Shown: in pieces, positions 1 to 12,221 of the stretch
Numbering within the stretch: position 1 is the first letter of the stretch
How the letters are laid out: every line of letters begins with the position of its first letter
Source: Theobroma cacao
Lineage: Eukaryota; Streptophyta; Magnoliopsida; Malvales; Malvaceae
Assembly: GCF_000208745.1 (NCBI RefSeq)
Contig: NC_030859.1
Location: 15,157,177-15,221,176, forward strand
DNA: 64,000 nt
Reading direction: 5' to 3'
Program-made: the position numbers and the translations under genes
Notes under the pieces: generated by a model
Database searches by the model: none
What the model was told of the DNA's origin: nothing
What the model saw: the letters and a program-made list of their open reading frames with translations, nothing else

Positions 1-1622
1 TGACATAACCTATCAATTCAATCATGAATATAATAACACTTAGTCTAAATCACCACATTAGACATTCAGTCATTAAAAAATGGAGCTAAACTGGGGATAA
101 CCAATCACCCAGTGTCATCACACTAGAACCAAATAGCCCATTACTCTATAATCAATAACTATTCATAGAAAGGGGTAGGACTTCATTAGCTACCAAAATC
201 CAACGAGTCCTAGGAATTTCTCAACCGGTTCAAGCTACCTCTCATTGTGCACAATGGCTAAAGTTCCCTACTACTAGCTATAAGTCCTAATACTGATAAA
301 CTCTAACAACCATAATACACAATTCAACATACAATGTATAATAATAAAAAGGATGAATCAAGTCATCAATAAACATAATGTTAAGACATTATAAATCCAT
401 AGTTAATAACCATGACAACATTTTATAATAAATGGCCAAAAATACCATGGCATCATAAAAAAGAAAACATTTCTCATGCAACTGAAAAAAAAAATCAATC
501 CATCATAGCTTAAACATACGCAAATGAGATGTTGACATGTAAACACGATTGAAAGGCTTGTTCTCCATTTTTAAATACTACATAGTAGACTATATGTACT
601 TAGGCTATAGTTTTCATATACATCCTTGAAAATATTTGTTCACCATACAAACGTAATCAAAATTCATTTATATGCAAGGCAAATGATTGACATGCTTAAT
701 TATATCAAAATAATTAAAAACGTCGCATCCACCCACCTCAATAGAGTGTGCCCAAGTATTTTCATCAAACACTTGGTATTCCAAAAGCTTAAATCTTCTC
801 CACAAAACCTAACACATTATTTCCAACATTAATATTTGATTTTCTAACAAAATATTAGACTAATATTTCTCCCAATAATTTCCAGCAAATCATTAGTCTA
901 AAAATTAGTAGCTAACCTAACTCTAACAAAAGGATTTAGTTTGCTACTAGCTAGAGTAAAAGCAACTTTACCTTGGTGAGCTTGAGAGTTTCAAAACCAA
1001 ATCAAAACCTAGGTTTTTAGAACAAATGCGAGTTTATGAGAATCCAAATAATTTTTGGAAATCTAAACTTGAAATTATTCAGTTAAAAATCAATTATTTG
1101 CATTCCAAAGCACTTGGGATGGAAAACTAAGTGTAGAAATCATTTTAAATCTTCCAAACCCTTTAATTTCTTAAAAAATGGAGTTGAGAGTAAAAAAGGA
1201 TGAAGGTGGTTGTGTTTTTAGATGATTACCTCATTTTTACCAAATGGGGAAAGGTCTAAAGGTTTTAGGGTTTTAAAATAAAGGTGAAAAGACCAAAATG
1301 TCCATTTTTTGCAATCTAAGCCCAATGAATTAATACACTGTGCCCTGGGTTCCATGTATCAAAATATGATGAACATGTATCAATACATGTTCATAAAAAT
1401 CCCTTTATGGATTTCATGCATTTTGTCTAGAATGTAGTTTTTAAGTTTAAAACCATCCCATTTGAACCTCCAAAGGTACTAACTCTCACATAAACATAAT
1501 TTGTTATCAAAACTTGAAATTTTTAAGTCAAAATAGTCCCATATTCATGGTCAAAGACATTTAATCAATAGCTCACCATGTAATGTTACAATTCTAACCT
1601 TGAATCTAAAGGTAGGGTTTCA
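1..1622 (-). mobile_element. Partial LTR of gypsy family A, inverted, cut by window edge
   Basis: Read on the minus strand, this stretch matches the plus-strand LTR at 5165-8140 over roughly its first 1.6 kb. It starts TGAAACCCTACC at 1622, against TGAAACCTCGCT at 5165. Shared landmarks include the GATAACAAA and CAAATGGGATGGTTTT stretches, a near-palindrome at 1369-1394, and the block with CATTGTGCACAATG near 245-260. The rest lies beyond base 1. It abuts Athila-type LTR sequence at 1623, so it looks like an insertion into that LTR. No coding content was seen; the short ORF at 626-832 is LTR sequence. Confidence 0.75.
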
Positions 1623-3123
1623 CAAAACTAAAGCAACTAAGACTTATAACAAGAACCACAAATTAACTAGATAAACTCAAGCCTAAAACCACAAGATTCC
1701 CTCAACACTTTATTTGAATCTCTTTTACTATCTCTTTACTTACTAGACAGCTAAGTTGTTAACCTAGAGTTTTAATGTATTTATAAGTCTCATTCGATGT
1801 TCTTATAAAAATATCTCTTTGAGCCAACCTACTATATTCCTATGAAAATTGTAATTAAGAAAGACTTATTAAGCTTAAACTTTAATTATGGCTACATATG
1901 ACATGCAAGTGTATTCTTTTCCTATAGCAAATCAAATCAATCATCTCATGCAATTGAAATTGAACATATGCTATTTCATCCAAGGCTTACACTAAACTCC
2001 CTCTTTCAGTTTCAATTAGGTTACCTTATCTATTTAATTGGTGATCAAGTAATCAGATGAATTAATTATAAAATTAAAATAAACAATTAAAACACTATCA
2101 ATCAAAAGCAAGAAAGAGTATTAAAAATTCAAACTATATGTTGGTTCAATTGCAAATTATAGATAAGAAATTTAGTTCCTCATAACTACTAAAAACATCA
2201 TCCAAAAAAGCTTAACCATCAATACAAAAAAAAGAAAGTATAAAAAGAACTAAAGAAGAAAAGAAAACTAAGATTTGTCAAGTCTTCGATCTTCAATCTT
2301 CAAGAGCTTTTCCTCACTTTCTTACTTTCTTAATGGCTCTTTTTCTTCAAAGAAAATCTATCTTAATTGTTGCCTTCAAGTGCTTTGGAAGGGCCTTTAA
2401 ATAGGGCTTGAAATCCTACATGAAATCAACTTTTGAACTTTATGCTTGGGAGGATTATTGTGTTAACGCTACAGCAACACTTCCCAAATGTTGCGACGCC
2501 CAAGGTCTTATTCTTTTTCTGTTTCCTTCTTTCAAAGTAGCGATGCTCCTCATTTGCCATCACAGCACCTTACTCTCTATTTTGTTGTCCTTTGCACTCC
2601 TCTTCAAGGTCTCGTGGCGTTTATGCATCAATAGCCATGGCACCTAATGTGCTGCCTTGTCTTGTCTTCTCTACTGCACTTCAAATTGTGACTCAATTTT
2701 TTCCTTCTTCCAAGATGAAATGGGCAAAGTAGTAAACATAAAAATTATAGCCTTGTCTCTTAGCTTTAAATTGGCTCAAGAATCACGTCAATTGGACTTC
2801 TATAATGAGAGTTGTGCTCAAAATACTGGAAAATATGCATGAGAAACATGGACCTTTTATGCACTTTTTTTTTACTAATTGTAACCCTTTTCATTTACAC
2901 ACCTACAAAAGCAACAAAATAAATGAACAACAACTAAACTATAAGAAAATTATCATCAAACTACAATAAAATAACTTAAATTAAATCAACCCAACATGAT
3001 TTACTAAACTAAGACAAATAAGACAAATAAATAAAAATACCTAATTTCTAAACTAAATCTCAAGAACTTCCCCAATTTAATACTCAAAATGTGACAAAAT
3101 AACTCTATAACATGGAGCTATCA
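1623..3123 (-). mobile_element. Athila-like 3' LTR (minus strand), 3' end truncated
   Basis: On the minus strand the LTR begins TGATAGCTCCATG at 3123, directly after a purine-rich tract ending AAGTTTGGGGTA, the usual arrangement of polypurine tract and LTR start. It matches the plus-strand LTR at 44657 along its length (start, internal GTTTGATGATAATTT, the 90-bp motif, and the terminal part with GTTAACAAC). A TATA-like CCCTATTTAAAGG lies on the minus strand at 2391-2406. About 250 bases of the LTR 3' end are missing, where the family A LTR was inserted at 1622/1623. Confidence 0.8.
2727..2829 (+). repeat. Shared ~90-bp LTR motif, copy 1
   Basis: Reads GTAAACATAAAAATTATAGC, then CTTGTCTCTTAGCTTT, AATTGGACTTCTATAATGAG and so on. 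Related copies sit at 44946-45040, 48850-48945 and 49025-49125 (minus strand) and 58229-58320 (plus strand). Here it is antisense to its LTR. Confidence 0.75.
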
Positions 3124-3929
3124 TACCCCAAACTTAAGATTTTGCTAGTCCTCAAGCAAAAACATAAAAGAAACTTTAAACAAAAGAAAACATGTAAATG
3201 ATGAAAACAATTTAAATTAAGCAAACAACTAAATAGAACAACTAGTTAGAGATAGGTTTCACCAAATCAATGATCTCCCATAATTTCCTCAAAAGTTATC
3301 TTGAAATCTCAACTCAAGGTTAAACAAATGTATCATTCAAATTCATGATTCAATTCAAATGCAAGCTCATTCTTGAAAAGATTTTTGTGTGTGTGTGCAA
3401 TCTTTTATAAAGAATATCATGCAATTTGGATAAGTTTATGCTCATGCAAATTCAAACTAGTCCAAGAATCCCATAAGTTTGCATTTCATCTCTTTCTCCA
3501 CTAATATAGACTAACACTTAATCAAGGATCCTTAGGACTTTATTTGGCATGTAATGAATGACTAGGGTCAATGTTGGATAAGATATTTTTATGGTTCAAA
3601 TCACCCTAAGCATTTCAATTATTCTAAGACCCTTATAAAGCCTAGTTCATCCTCCAAGCAACACCCTATACTTAACTTCAAGTTTTTTTTCATTACAATT
3701 CTATACCCCCCAAACTTATTTCTTTTTAATATAGATAATGGGGTGAACATTAAGCATAATTTAATTTTTCAACAACTCCACCTTTTTTACCTTATTTTTC
3801 ATTTAGCTTAATACACTTCCTAAAGTGAATAACATACTTAGGAGTGAAGGATGCAAAATTGAAAACTTATTTATTGGCTAAGCTAAATAAAATAGGTGTT
3901 TGACAAATAAGCCATTGGTAATTGTTAGA
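3124..3929 (-). other. Internal 3' non-coding part of Athila-like element, with polypurine tract
   Basis: Next to the LTR start, the minus strand reads TTGAGGACTAGCAAAATC then TTAAGTTTGGGGTA (3124-3160), the typical motif and polypurine tract before a 3' LTR in this lineage. Toward 3900 there is AT-rich sequence without a convincing ORF. The protease, RT and integrase genes expected between gag and this tract are absent, so the element has a large internal deletion. Confidence 0.65.
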
Positions 3930-4558
3930 AACCATCTCCTTTAACAAGTCATATGCCTCATCAATAAATTTACCCATCAGTGCTCCTCTTACTGCACCAT
4001 CAATGGTAGCTTTAATTGGTCCTAGTAAACTATCATAAAACGTTTGTACTTACAACAATTTAGGTAACTAATGGTGAGGACATCTCCTAAGTAAATCCTT
4101 ATACCTTTTCCAAGCCTCATACAGTGATTTCGAATCAAATTTCATAAAAGAGGTGATATCATTCTGCATCTTTGTTATCTTAGTTGGTGGAAAGAACTTG
4201 GCCAATAATTTCTGAGCCAAATTATCCCATGTACTGAAGGAACCAGTTAGAAGCGAATGCAACCACCTCTTTGCCTTGTTTCTTAGTGAAAATGGGAAAA
4301 GCCTCAATCTAATGGCATCATCAAAAGCGCCATTGGCCATGAATGTATTGCAAATCTCTAAGAAATTCACAATATGTGCATTAAGATCATCATTTGATAA
4401 TCTGTCAAACTGAAATAAAGTTCGAATCATCAAATGATTGATGGCTTAATCTCAAAGTTATTGGCTTTGATAGTAGGTCTACTGATGCTAGAATGAAGGC
4501 CTTGTATGAGAGGTACAACATATTCTCACAAGGACTTGTTTTGTTCTTGATCAGCCAT
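3930..4558 (-). pseudogene. Athila-like gag (retrotransposon capsid) pseudogene
   Basis: The minus-strand reading starts MADQEQNKSL at 4558 and is broken by stops in its first part. It is open from 4433 to 4068, where the capsid core is clear: NDDLNAHIVNFLEICNTF, DDAIRLRLFPFSLRNKAKRW, LAQKLLAKFFPPTKI, LYEAWKRYKDLLRRCPHH. After a stop at 4068 similarity continues with GALMGKFIDEAYDLL to about 3930. This is the Retrotrans_gag domain seen in Athila/Tat lineages. It forms the virus-like particle in active elements. It cannot make a full product because of several in-frame stops and the loss of its C-terminal part. It is paralogous to the fragment at 55179-55697. Confidence 0.85.
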
Positions 4559-4761
4559 TGTGTCTCATTGAGTCAAAACTTGTTGATTCTCCCCCTGAAC
4601 TCTTTGAAAGGTCTTTTCAATTTCTAAGTAAAATGGAACAATTTCCAAATATCTTATTCTTAGCATACAATGACCAAAAGTACCTACAAACAAAGATAAA
4701 GAAAGTTTGAATTAAGACAAGATTGCTTGGTATTAATATTAATAAAAATTATGAAAATAAT

Positions 4762-4782
4762 TCTCGATAATGGTGCCAAAAA
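4762..4782 (-). other. Primer-binding site of Athila-like element
   Basis: The minus strand reads TTTTTGGCACCATTATCGAG just after the LTR end CGACAACA. This resembles the tRNA-Asp-type PBS (TGGCGCCGTTGCCGGGGA) common in Athila/Tat elements, with several substitutions. Confidence 0.6.
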
Positions 4783-4784
4783 CT

Positions 4785-5164
4785 TGTTGTCGAATTTACC
4801 ACACAAGTGCAAGTATCATTAACAAGTAATATAATGAAGATTTAAAGTATCATTAACAATTTCGATGAAGAATTGCACCAAATATTTTGCTAACTACAAA
4901 AATTAACACAACTCAATCTTATCCAAACTACCAATTTTTAAAACTACTAAAAATAAAGCAACTAAAACTAATAACAAGAATTACAAATTAATTAGATAAA
5001 TTCAATCAAACAAAAGCCTAGAACCATAATATCCTCTTAACACTTCATTTGAATCATTTCTACTCTATTTACTTACTAGATAGTTGAATTGTTAACCTAG
5101 AGCTCTAATGTATTTATAAGTCACTTTCAATGTTCTTATAAAAACATCTTTTTTTAACCAATTA
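4785..5164 (-). mobile_element. Athila-like 5' LTR, 3'-terminal ~380 bp only
   Basis: On the minus strand this ends CGACAACA at 4785, followed by the PBS. It matches the LTR end at 47936-48167 and the part of the 3' LTR at 1623-1830. It is cut at 5164 by the start of the family A LTR. Confidence 0.75.
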
Positions 5165-8140
5165 TGAAACCTCGCTTCTTAAATTAGGTTAGATTTTTAA
5201 CCTAACTTAGTGAGTTGTTAATTCGGTGTTTTGAACTTAAATTCTAGATTTATTTTAATCTTGAAACTTGCATGTTTTGATAACCAAACATGTTTATATG
5301 GGAGTTGGTACCTTTATGGGGTCAAATGGGATGGTTTTGGATTAAAATTGCATTTTTTGACAAAATTTATTGATACATGATCATCATGTATCTATACATG
5401 AAACCTATAAAGAGATTTTCATGAACATGTATCGATACATGTTCATCATGTATCGATACATTACCCCTATGCATCGATACATTAGGCATAGACTTAAAAA
5501 AAGAATAAAGTTATTGTAGTTTTTTCAAACTCATTTTAAAACCCATAAACCCTCAAACTTTTCCTTTAGGGAAAAAACAAGGTTTTCACTTAAAAACCCA
5601 CCACCTTCATCCTTTTTTGCTCTCAACTCCATTTTTTGAAAAATCAAAGGATTTTGAAGATTTAAAGTGATTTTCAAGCTTGTTTCTTCATTTCAAGAAC
5701 TTTGAAGGGTAAATTTCTTATTTTTAAACCTTTTAAAATTAAGGTTTGATTTCCAAAAATTGTGTGGATGCTAATAAAATTTTTTTTTAGTTCTAAAAAC
5801 CTTGCTTTGATTTGGTTTTGGAACTCTCAAGGCTTACTAAGGTAAAGTTGCTTTAACTCTAGCTAGAATAGATTATAATCCTTTAGTTAAAGTTAGATTA
5901 GTTGTCGATTTGTGGATTAAAGGATTGTTAGAAATTTTATGGAAAGATTTGATGGTTCTTAGACTAGGAAAAATAGGTATTAATGTTGGAATCATTGTAT
6001 TAGGTTTTATGAAGAAGATTTGAAGTTGTTGGAAAAGCATATGGTCAATGAAAGGTGTGAGAGAGCAAAACACGCTTCATTGAGGTGGGTGGATATGGCG
6101 TTTTTAATTATTTTGATATAATTAAGCATTCCTATTCTACAGCCTTGCATATAAATGGATTTTGATAAACTTTGTGTGATGAACAAATGTTTTCAAGTAT
6201 GTTTGATGAATATTATAGACTAACTATATATAGTCTACTATATAATATTTGAAAATAGGAAATAAGCCTTTCAATTGTATTTATATCCCAACATCTCATT
6301 TGAGAAATATTTTTCTCCTTGATGATCCCATGGTATTTATGGCCATTTATTATAAAATGTTGTGTGGTTGATTGACTATGGTTTTACGTTGTCTTAACCT
6401 TTGTGGATATTAATGATTGATTTCATCCCTTGATTGATTATATATTGTACATTGAATTGTTGTATTATGGTTATTGGAGCTTATCAATATAAGGACCTAC
6501 AGCTAATGGCAAGAGGCACTAGCCATTGTGCACAATGAGTCGTAGGTTGAGCCAATTGATTAATTCCCTAGACTCACTAGATATTGGTAGCTAACAAAGT
6601 ACTACCCTTTTTATGAATAATTGTTAACCAAGAGCAATGGCCTATTCGGTTTAATGTGATGACACTACGTGGTTTGGATGTCCTTGGTTAGAGCTCCATT
6701 TTGATTGATTAAATGTTTAATGTGTGAATTTATAATAAGTTATTATTGAACTCATGATTGAATTAATGAATTGTATCATGTCTATCATGACATGATGTTT
6801 AAATGCTATTTATTTGTCTATGGTTGATTTATAGTCTTGATTAAGAACCTAGTGGTTAGTTCCAGGCTGAGATTTTGCTTTCTATAGTAGATCTATCGAC
6901 ACATGGAGTCAATGTATTGATAGATTCAACACAAAACCAATGGATTTGCATTGTGCTTCAAATTTATCGATGCATTAGAGCAATGTATCGATAAATGGGA
7001 CAATCTATCAATAGATGGAGTCCACGTATTGATAGATTAGGCTTATTTTGAAATGATAATGCTTTCAAAGGATTTTCTAAAGAGGAAAATGACCTTGTTT
7101 TATAATTGAATCTTTAATAACCTCGATTTATGTTTCAAATACTCTTTAATTGATGTGTCACTAGATTTTATCTAAATTTCTTGAATTGAGTTTCAAACTT
7201 TAACTATTCTTTAAAACTTATGAGTCAATTTGCAAACTATGTTTATAAAAAATATATATTCATGTATCCTTGTACTATTTGAAAGATAGTGGACAAAAGG
7301 TTACAATGGACATATGTTTCTTGAGTCATTTGAAAGACAACGAGCTCGGAAACTATAAGATGATTTGGCCCATGATCTGTTTGCAAGATAGAGGGCTTGG
7401 AGACCATGGGGACTTTAGATACGCTTGATAAGTGGATTTATTCTACAATGATGCTCGGAAAAACTTAACTTGATTTGTGGTTACACCTAGAGAAGTGGGT
7501 TTTGCAAAACACTAGTTAAATGTTCATTTGCATATTTCTAAAAGTGTATTTTGTTAAATACTCTTCCTCATTTACCTGTTCCTCCTCCCTATATTTGTTC
7601 ACAGAGTTGTTTATAACTCACACTTGTAAGATGTACTTGTTATTTCAAATCAATAAATTGCTTGGCTCACTATCCTTTTGAGGGAGCTACTTCTACAGTC
7701 AACTTTGGTAAGTGATGGTCATGGCTTTTAGTTGATATCAACCATTCTATTCTGAGTCATACTCAGTTGAGTTTGGTCTTGTCCAATCTAGTCTTTTATA
7801 TTTGAATGTTATGGATTTAACTTGTTATGTTTTATAATAATTGACATTATGGATATTGCCACGAGATGGCTTATGTTTTGTGTCCACCACAAGATGACGT
7901 AGACACTAGATTATATTTTATGTTGCTTCCGCAATTATGAACATGAAAGCGTGCAGATAGATTTTATATAATTTTTTGTTATCTGATATAATCATGTTTA
8001 TATCTACTTGCATATGATTCCATGGTGATAATTTTCATGAGGCATTTATGCTTATTGGTTTATTATCTATTTTAGGCTTGCACTAGGTAACTCCCATCAA
8101 TACTTTCGCGCCGATCATGCCCCAGGTTTAGGTTGTGACA
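5165..8140 (+). mobile_element. 5' LTR of gypsy element A (~3 kb)
   Basis: Starts TGAAACCTCGC at 5165 inside an Athila-type LTR and ends GGTTTAGGTTGTGACA at 8140. It is followed three bases later by a Met-type primer-binding site, which fixes the 3' boundary. The LTR length (2,976 bp) suits Del/Tekay-like chromoviruses. It contains repeated ATGTATCGATACAT palindromes (5395-5475), and a set of about three diverged units with CTATCGACACATGG or TATTGATAGAT at 6890-7050. An inverted partial copy lies at 1-1622. Confidence 0.75.
5421..5446. repeat. 26-bp perfect palindrome
   Basis: ATGAACATGTATC followed by its exact reverse complement. A second shorter palindrome, ATGTATCGATACAT, lies at 5449-5462. 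The equivalent site in the inverted LTR (1369-1394) keeps the palindrome with a single change at the centre. Confidence 0.9.
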
Positions 8141-8143
8141 AAG

Positions 8144-8160
8144 TTGGTATTAAAGCTCTA
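8144..8160 (+). other. Primer-binding site of element A
   Basis: TTGGTATTAAAGCTCTA, close to the initiator-Met tRNA complement TGGTATCAGAGC used by most plant gypsy chromoviruses. It sits 3 bp after the LTR end. Confidence 0.75.
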
Positions 8161-8345
8161 GGTTAATTGAGTCTTAGGGGTTTTATTTGAGTCAATGGAG
8201 TAATTGGGTGTTCGTGTTGTGTCTTGTTTTTGGTATGCGACTGCAGCACAAATAGCGAACTGGATGCTACATGGATCCCTTATTTGTCTAGTACTTACCT
8301 TGTATCTTGTATTGAGTTTAGTGTTTTCTCTTTGTTTAGGTCAGG

Positions 8346-9392
8346 ATGCCGCCTCGGACACAAACTACGACTAGGGGTATGGTAGAGCAAGACGCTCATG
8401 TTGATGCTATTACAAGGCCATAGTTTTCCACAATTAGGGGACATGGTAGGCAAGGTAAGACCACTAGGTTTGCTAGTGAAAAGCCATCAACTACTATTAA
8501 TGGTGAGCCACCAATTGTTGCTAGTATTGAGATGCTTGCAATAGAGGAACCAATTGATGCTTAGTCCTAAGAGGTTAGTGAGAAGATACCCACTAAGGAG
8601 TCGACTTTGGTAAATGTGTAGCTAATCTACAAGGGGTTGGCAGGGTGATGGAGGTGATCACCACCTGTATAAAGGACTTTCAATGTCACATAGAGGAACG
8701 ACAGCTAATGGACACTACACACAATTCTCAAGGTCAAGACGACCGACATCAGTTTGAGTCTACTTGAGGGACTATTAAGGCTTCACAATCGGAGTTTCTT
8801 AAGATAAAACCACCCTCATTCTCTAGTTTAGATGCAACTAAGAATCCATAGATTTTATTGGATGAGATAGAGAACAATTACACTACTTAAGGATCCTTTA
8901 GTGTCTGATCAGTTGAGTTGGTTGGCTTTAAACTTAAGGAAATGGCTTATTTGTGGTATCAATCTCTGTATAGAGGTAAGCTGATTAGTGTTGACCCATT
9001 GACATTGGAGGAGTTATACACTGCTTTTCTGAGTTAATTTCTACCAGAAAATGCTTAAGCCACCAGGGCACGAGAGTTAGAGGCACTGTTTTAGACACCT
9101 GATATGATGATATCTGAGTATGACATCCAATTCTCACAATTGTCATGGTATGCACCATAGCTTGTCTCTACTGAGGATATTAAGGTCGAACGTTTTGTGG
9201 ATGGATTGGCTGAGCCACTGTTTAAAGCTGTTACATCTCAAAGTTTTGGTACTTATGCCTCTACAGTTGATTATTCTCAGAGGATTGAGACCAGGATTGC
9301 AATGAATCAAGCAACTCAAGGTAGGTCCAAAAGGGCAAGTTTTAAAGGCCATCAAGGCCAATGAAGTGCTAATATTAGACATGGATCATCCA
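8346..9392 (+). pseudogene. Gag pseudogene of gypsy element A, first part
   Basis: The reading begins MPPRTQTTTRGM at 8346 and soon meets stops (for example after AITRP). The capsid core is recognisable around 8790-9350: FLKIKPPSFSSLDAT, a segment encoding KEMAYLWYQSLYRG, and SEYDIQFSQLSWYAP near 9115, then ERFVDGLAEPLFKAV. This is a Retrotrans_gag core of the chromovirus type. It carries many stop codons and shifts. The gene is split at 9392 by the solo LTR that follows and resumes at 12222 with the zinc knuckle. Confidence 0.8.
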
Positions 9393-12221
9393 TGCAACAT
9401 CCCGTACTCTCGTTTAGTCATCAATAAGATCTTATCGATAAGACAAAGAGTCACTTGATGTAAATTTAAGTGTCAATAGCAGTTACGGGTGAAAAAATAT
9501 TTTAAAATAAAATATTATTTTATAAATAAAATAATATTAAAATAGTAATATTTTATTAATTTCTAAAATTAGTCTAGAAGAAAGGTATATGATTAATTTA
9601 AGTGGGGCAGAAGAAGTAAGGAAGAATTTTGGAGAGAAAACGATGATACTTGTGCCCGTATGATTTTATTAAATCGGGCTAACGCGGGTAAGTAAATATT
9701 TAAATATTATGGTGATGCCGCGTTGCAGTGCAAATTCGATATTTTGGTTATACACATGTAGAGAAAGAAAGATATAAGGAAATTAGAATTTTAAACGTGT
9801 CGGAAGGATTAAATGTTAAAATACGAAAGTTGGAAGGTTGTGTAGTAAATAAAATGAAGTTGAAGATTTACGTGTAAATTTTAATATTTGAAAGGAATAA
9901 AATAAATAAATAATAAAATAATAAATAAATGAAAAGAATTGAGAGGTGGCAGATGGGAATGAAGAAAAGTCAAGTCAAGTGAGAAGTAAAATGAGATAAG
10001 GATGAGAGAAGAAAAAACAAGTAAGGAAAAAAAAGTGTGGTAAAAGGTGATGAATTGGGTAGTCGCCCATGCAGGGAAAATAAGGGAGACAAATTTTGTT
10101 TAAGTTAAAGATGGTAGGGGCCGGCCAATAAAGGAAGAATGGAAAGAAAAGATATCAAGAGAGAGTCGGCTTTCCCCCAAATAGGGGAACAAAAAAAAAA
10201 GAAAAATTTAATTAGTTTTTTGTTTCCTTGCTTCAGCCGAGCATGAGACAAAGAAAAAGCTTGTGAGAGAGTAGAAAAATGGCAGCTAGAGAGTGAGAAA
10301 GAAAGGCTGTGTTGCTACCAGTTTGTGAAGGAAAAAGGGTGTTGTTGGCTGTCGGTTTGTGCAGGAAAAATTAAGGTTGCTTGCTGCTAAATTGATAAGG
10401 AAAAAGGGTGGTTTTAACCCGCCGGTGGAGAAGATGGAGCTTGGGTATTCGTCGCCAGTTAGAAAGGATAGAGCTTGGAGTAGTTTTCGTTAGTTTAAGG
10501 CAAAGAAAAGGCCCGATCGGCGATAAAGGAAAGAGAGAGAGAAGGCCAATCCAGCGGTGCAAGTGAAAAGGAGAGAGAAGGAAGGAAAAAAAAGGAAAAA
10601 CAGAGAAAAAAATAAAATAAAATAAAGTAGGCATAGCCCAATAAGGAAAAGTGGAAAGAGCCCATGAGAAGGGCCCAATAGCAACAAAGAATGAGGCCCA
10701 ATGGAAACAAGGAAGGGTAGACCCAAAAGAGCAAAAAAAAAAATAGAAAAACAAGGAAGAAAAGAAAATACAAAGGCAAAGGAAGTGAGCTGTGTCGGAG
10801 TGTCAGACGAAATAACGAGCCATTGACAAGTAGAAATAGTGACATAGTATCCCGCTATTGTGAGGTGAGTGGGTGCTAAATTTTAAAAAAATTATATCCC
10901 GATAAATATGTTATATATGTTACATTTGATGGTTGACGAAATTGTAGAAAGCATGAGTTGGTAAAAAGTCTTAAGTTGTTTGTGATTGAAATCAAGGATT
11001 TTAAATTCATTTTTTTATACTCTACATAAGAATATATCTACATGCTTTTAATTACGGGGAAACAAACTTTTGACTGGCTTTTCACTTCAAAATCATACCT
11101 TGCAAGTTTGTGTGATGTTTAGGCCAATGGCTTTTTGTATTGATATTTGATTTAAAAAAGGGGACCTGAAGCCCCGATTTATATATGATGGCGTGGGTAG
11201 TTCCCACGAGTAGGTAAAAAGGGACCTGAAGCCCCAATTTATGTATGGTGGCGTGGTAGTTCCCACGGGTAGGTAAAGGGAGACCTGAAGCCCCGATTTA
11301 TGTATAGTGGCGTGGGTAGTTCCCACGAGTAGGTAAAAAAGGGGACCTGAAGCCTCGATTCATTTGGTGGCGTGGGCAGTTCCCACAAGTAGGTGATGAT
11401 GTCGGAAAAGTAAGCTTAAGGATTATATTAATCCTACCCGAAAATAATACTCACTTGTGGATTTTTATTTCACTATGCATGGCATTAACACTTGAAAATT
11501 TTTATTTAATGGCAAGTGAAATTTACATATTCATTGGTGATCAATTAATTCACCTTTTTATATTTAAGACTCTTCATTTTTCACTTTCCATTGAATTTAA
11601 TGTTGACTGGATGTCGAGGTTGAAAGATTTTCTAATACCTTATATACAACTGTTTTCATATATGTCTACTTGTGAATTATTATTTTTAAGAATTGCAAGG
11701 TATAAAAACAAAATCTCTCAATTTAATGGAGTTTGTTTTCTACGCCTACTCTTAGTTTTATAAACATCCCATCTTTATGTTTGTTTCCTCTCCTCGCCTG
11801 CTCACAAGGTCAATGATGATCACTGAGTCTATGAGACTCACACTCCTTTCATTTCCCCTTTTTCAGGCAGGGATCAGCCTAGTGCATACTCATCGACATG
11901 TTCAGTCCACTGAGAATAGGTAAAGGCATCTCTTAGCCCACTCCAAGTCGCTCTGCTATCTAGGGTCAAGTTACATAAGATTTTTAGATGTTGTGAATTA
12001 TTGTAATTCATGGATATGTATTGTTAAAAACTTGGTGGTTGACATTTAATTATTATTATTTAAAAAGAAATATTAGTAGTACGACTATTATTATTAATCG
12101 CTTATGCACATGAGAGCATTTTTAATAAATGTCTCAAGAATTTCATAGAGGCTTGTTCGGGACTTGACGGGATCTCCCGGAGGTCTCAGACGCCAGTAGC
12201 GACTGAGGTTGGCTTGTTACA
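9393..12221 (+). mobile_element. Solo LTR (gypsy type) inside gag of element A, TSD ATCCA
   Basis: Begins TGCAACATCCCGTACTCTCG and ends GGCTTGTTACA, so it has TG...CA termini. It is flanked by exact 5-bp copies of ATCCA at 9388-9392 and 12222-12226. The host gag sequence is interrupted and resumes on the far side, and no coding domain lies inside; this is the signature of a solo LTR left by LTR-LTR recombination. Length 2,829 bp. It holds GA-rich leader-like sequence (9950-10850) and a minisatellite (11155-11400). ORFs inside it (for example 10371-10754 minus) are low-complexity by-products. Orientation is taken from the TGNAACATCCCGTAC start, common in plant gypsy LTRs. Confidence 0.9.
11155..11400 (+). 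repeat. Minisatellite, four ~60-bp units, in solo LTR
   Basis: Four consecutive units carry GGGACCTGAAGCCCCGATTT, then GGTGGCGTGGGTAGTTCCCA and CGAGTAGGTAAA, with about 59-61 bp spacing (starts near 11160, 11220, 11279, 11341). The units are more than 85% alike by eye. The motif GTGGG-TAGTT-CCCAC is a small inverted repeat in each unit. Confidence 0.9.

Noticed and set aside
10371..10845. Three overlapping minus-strand ORFs (up to 127 codons), Phe/Leu-rich
   Set aside because: They are the complement of a GA-rich leader inside the solo LTR. Low complexity with no domain.
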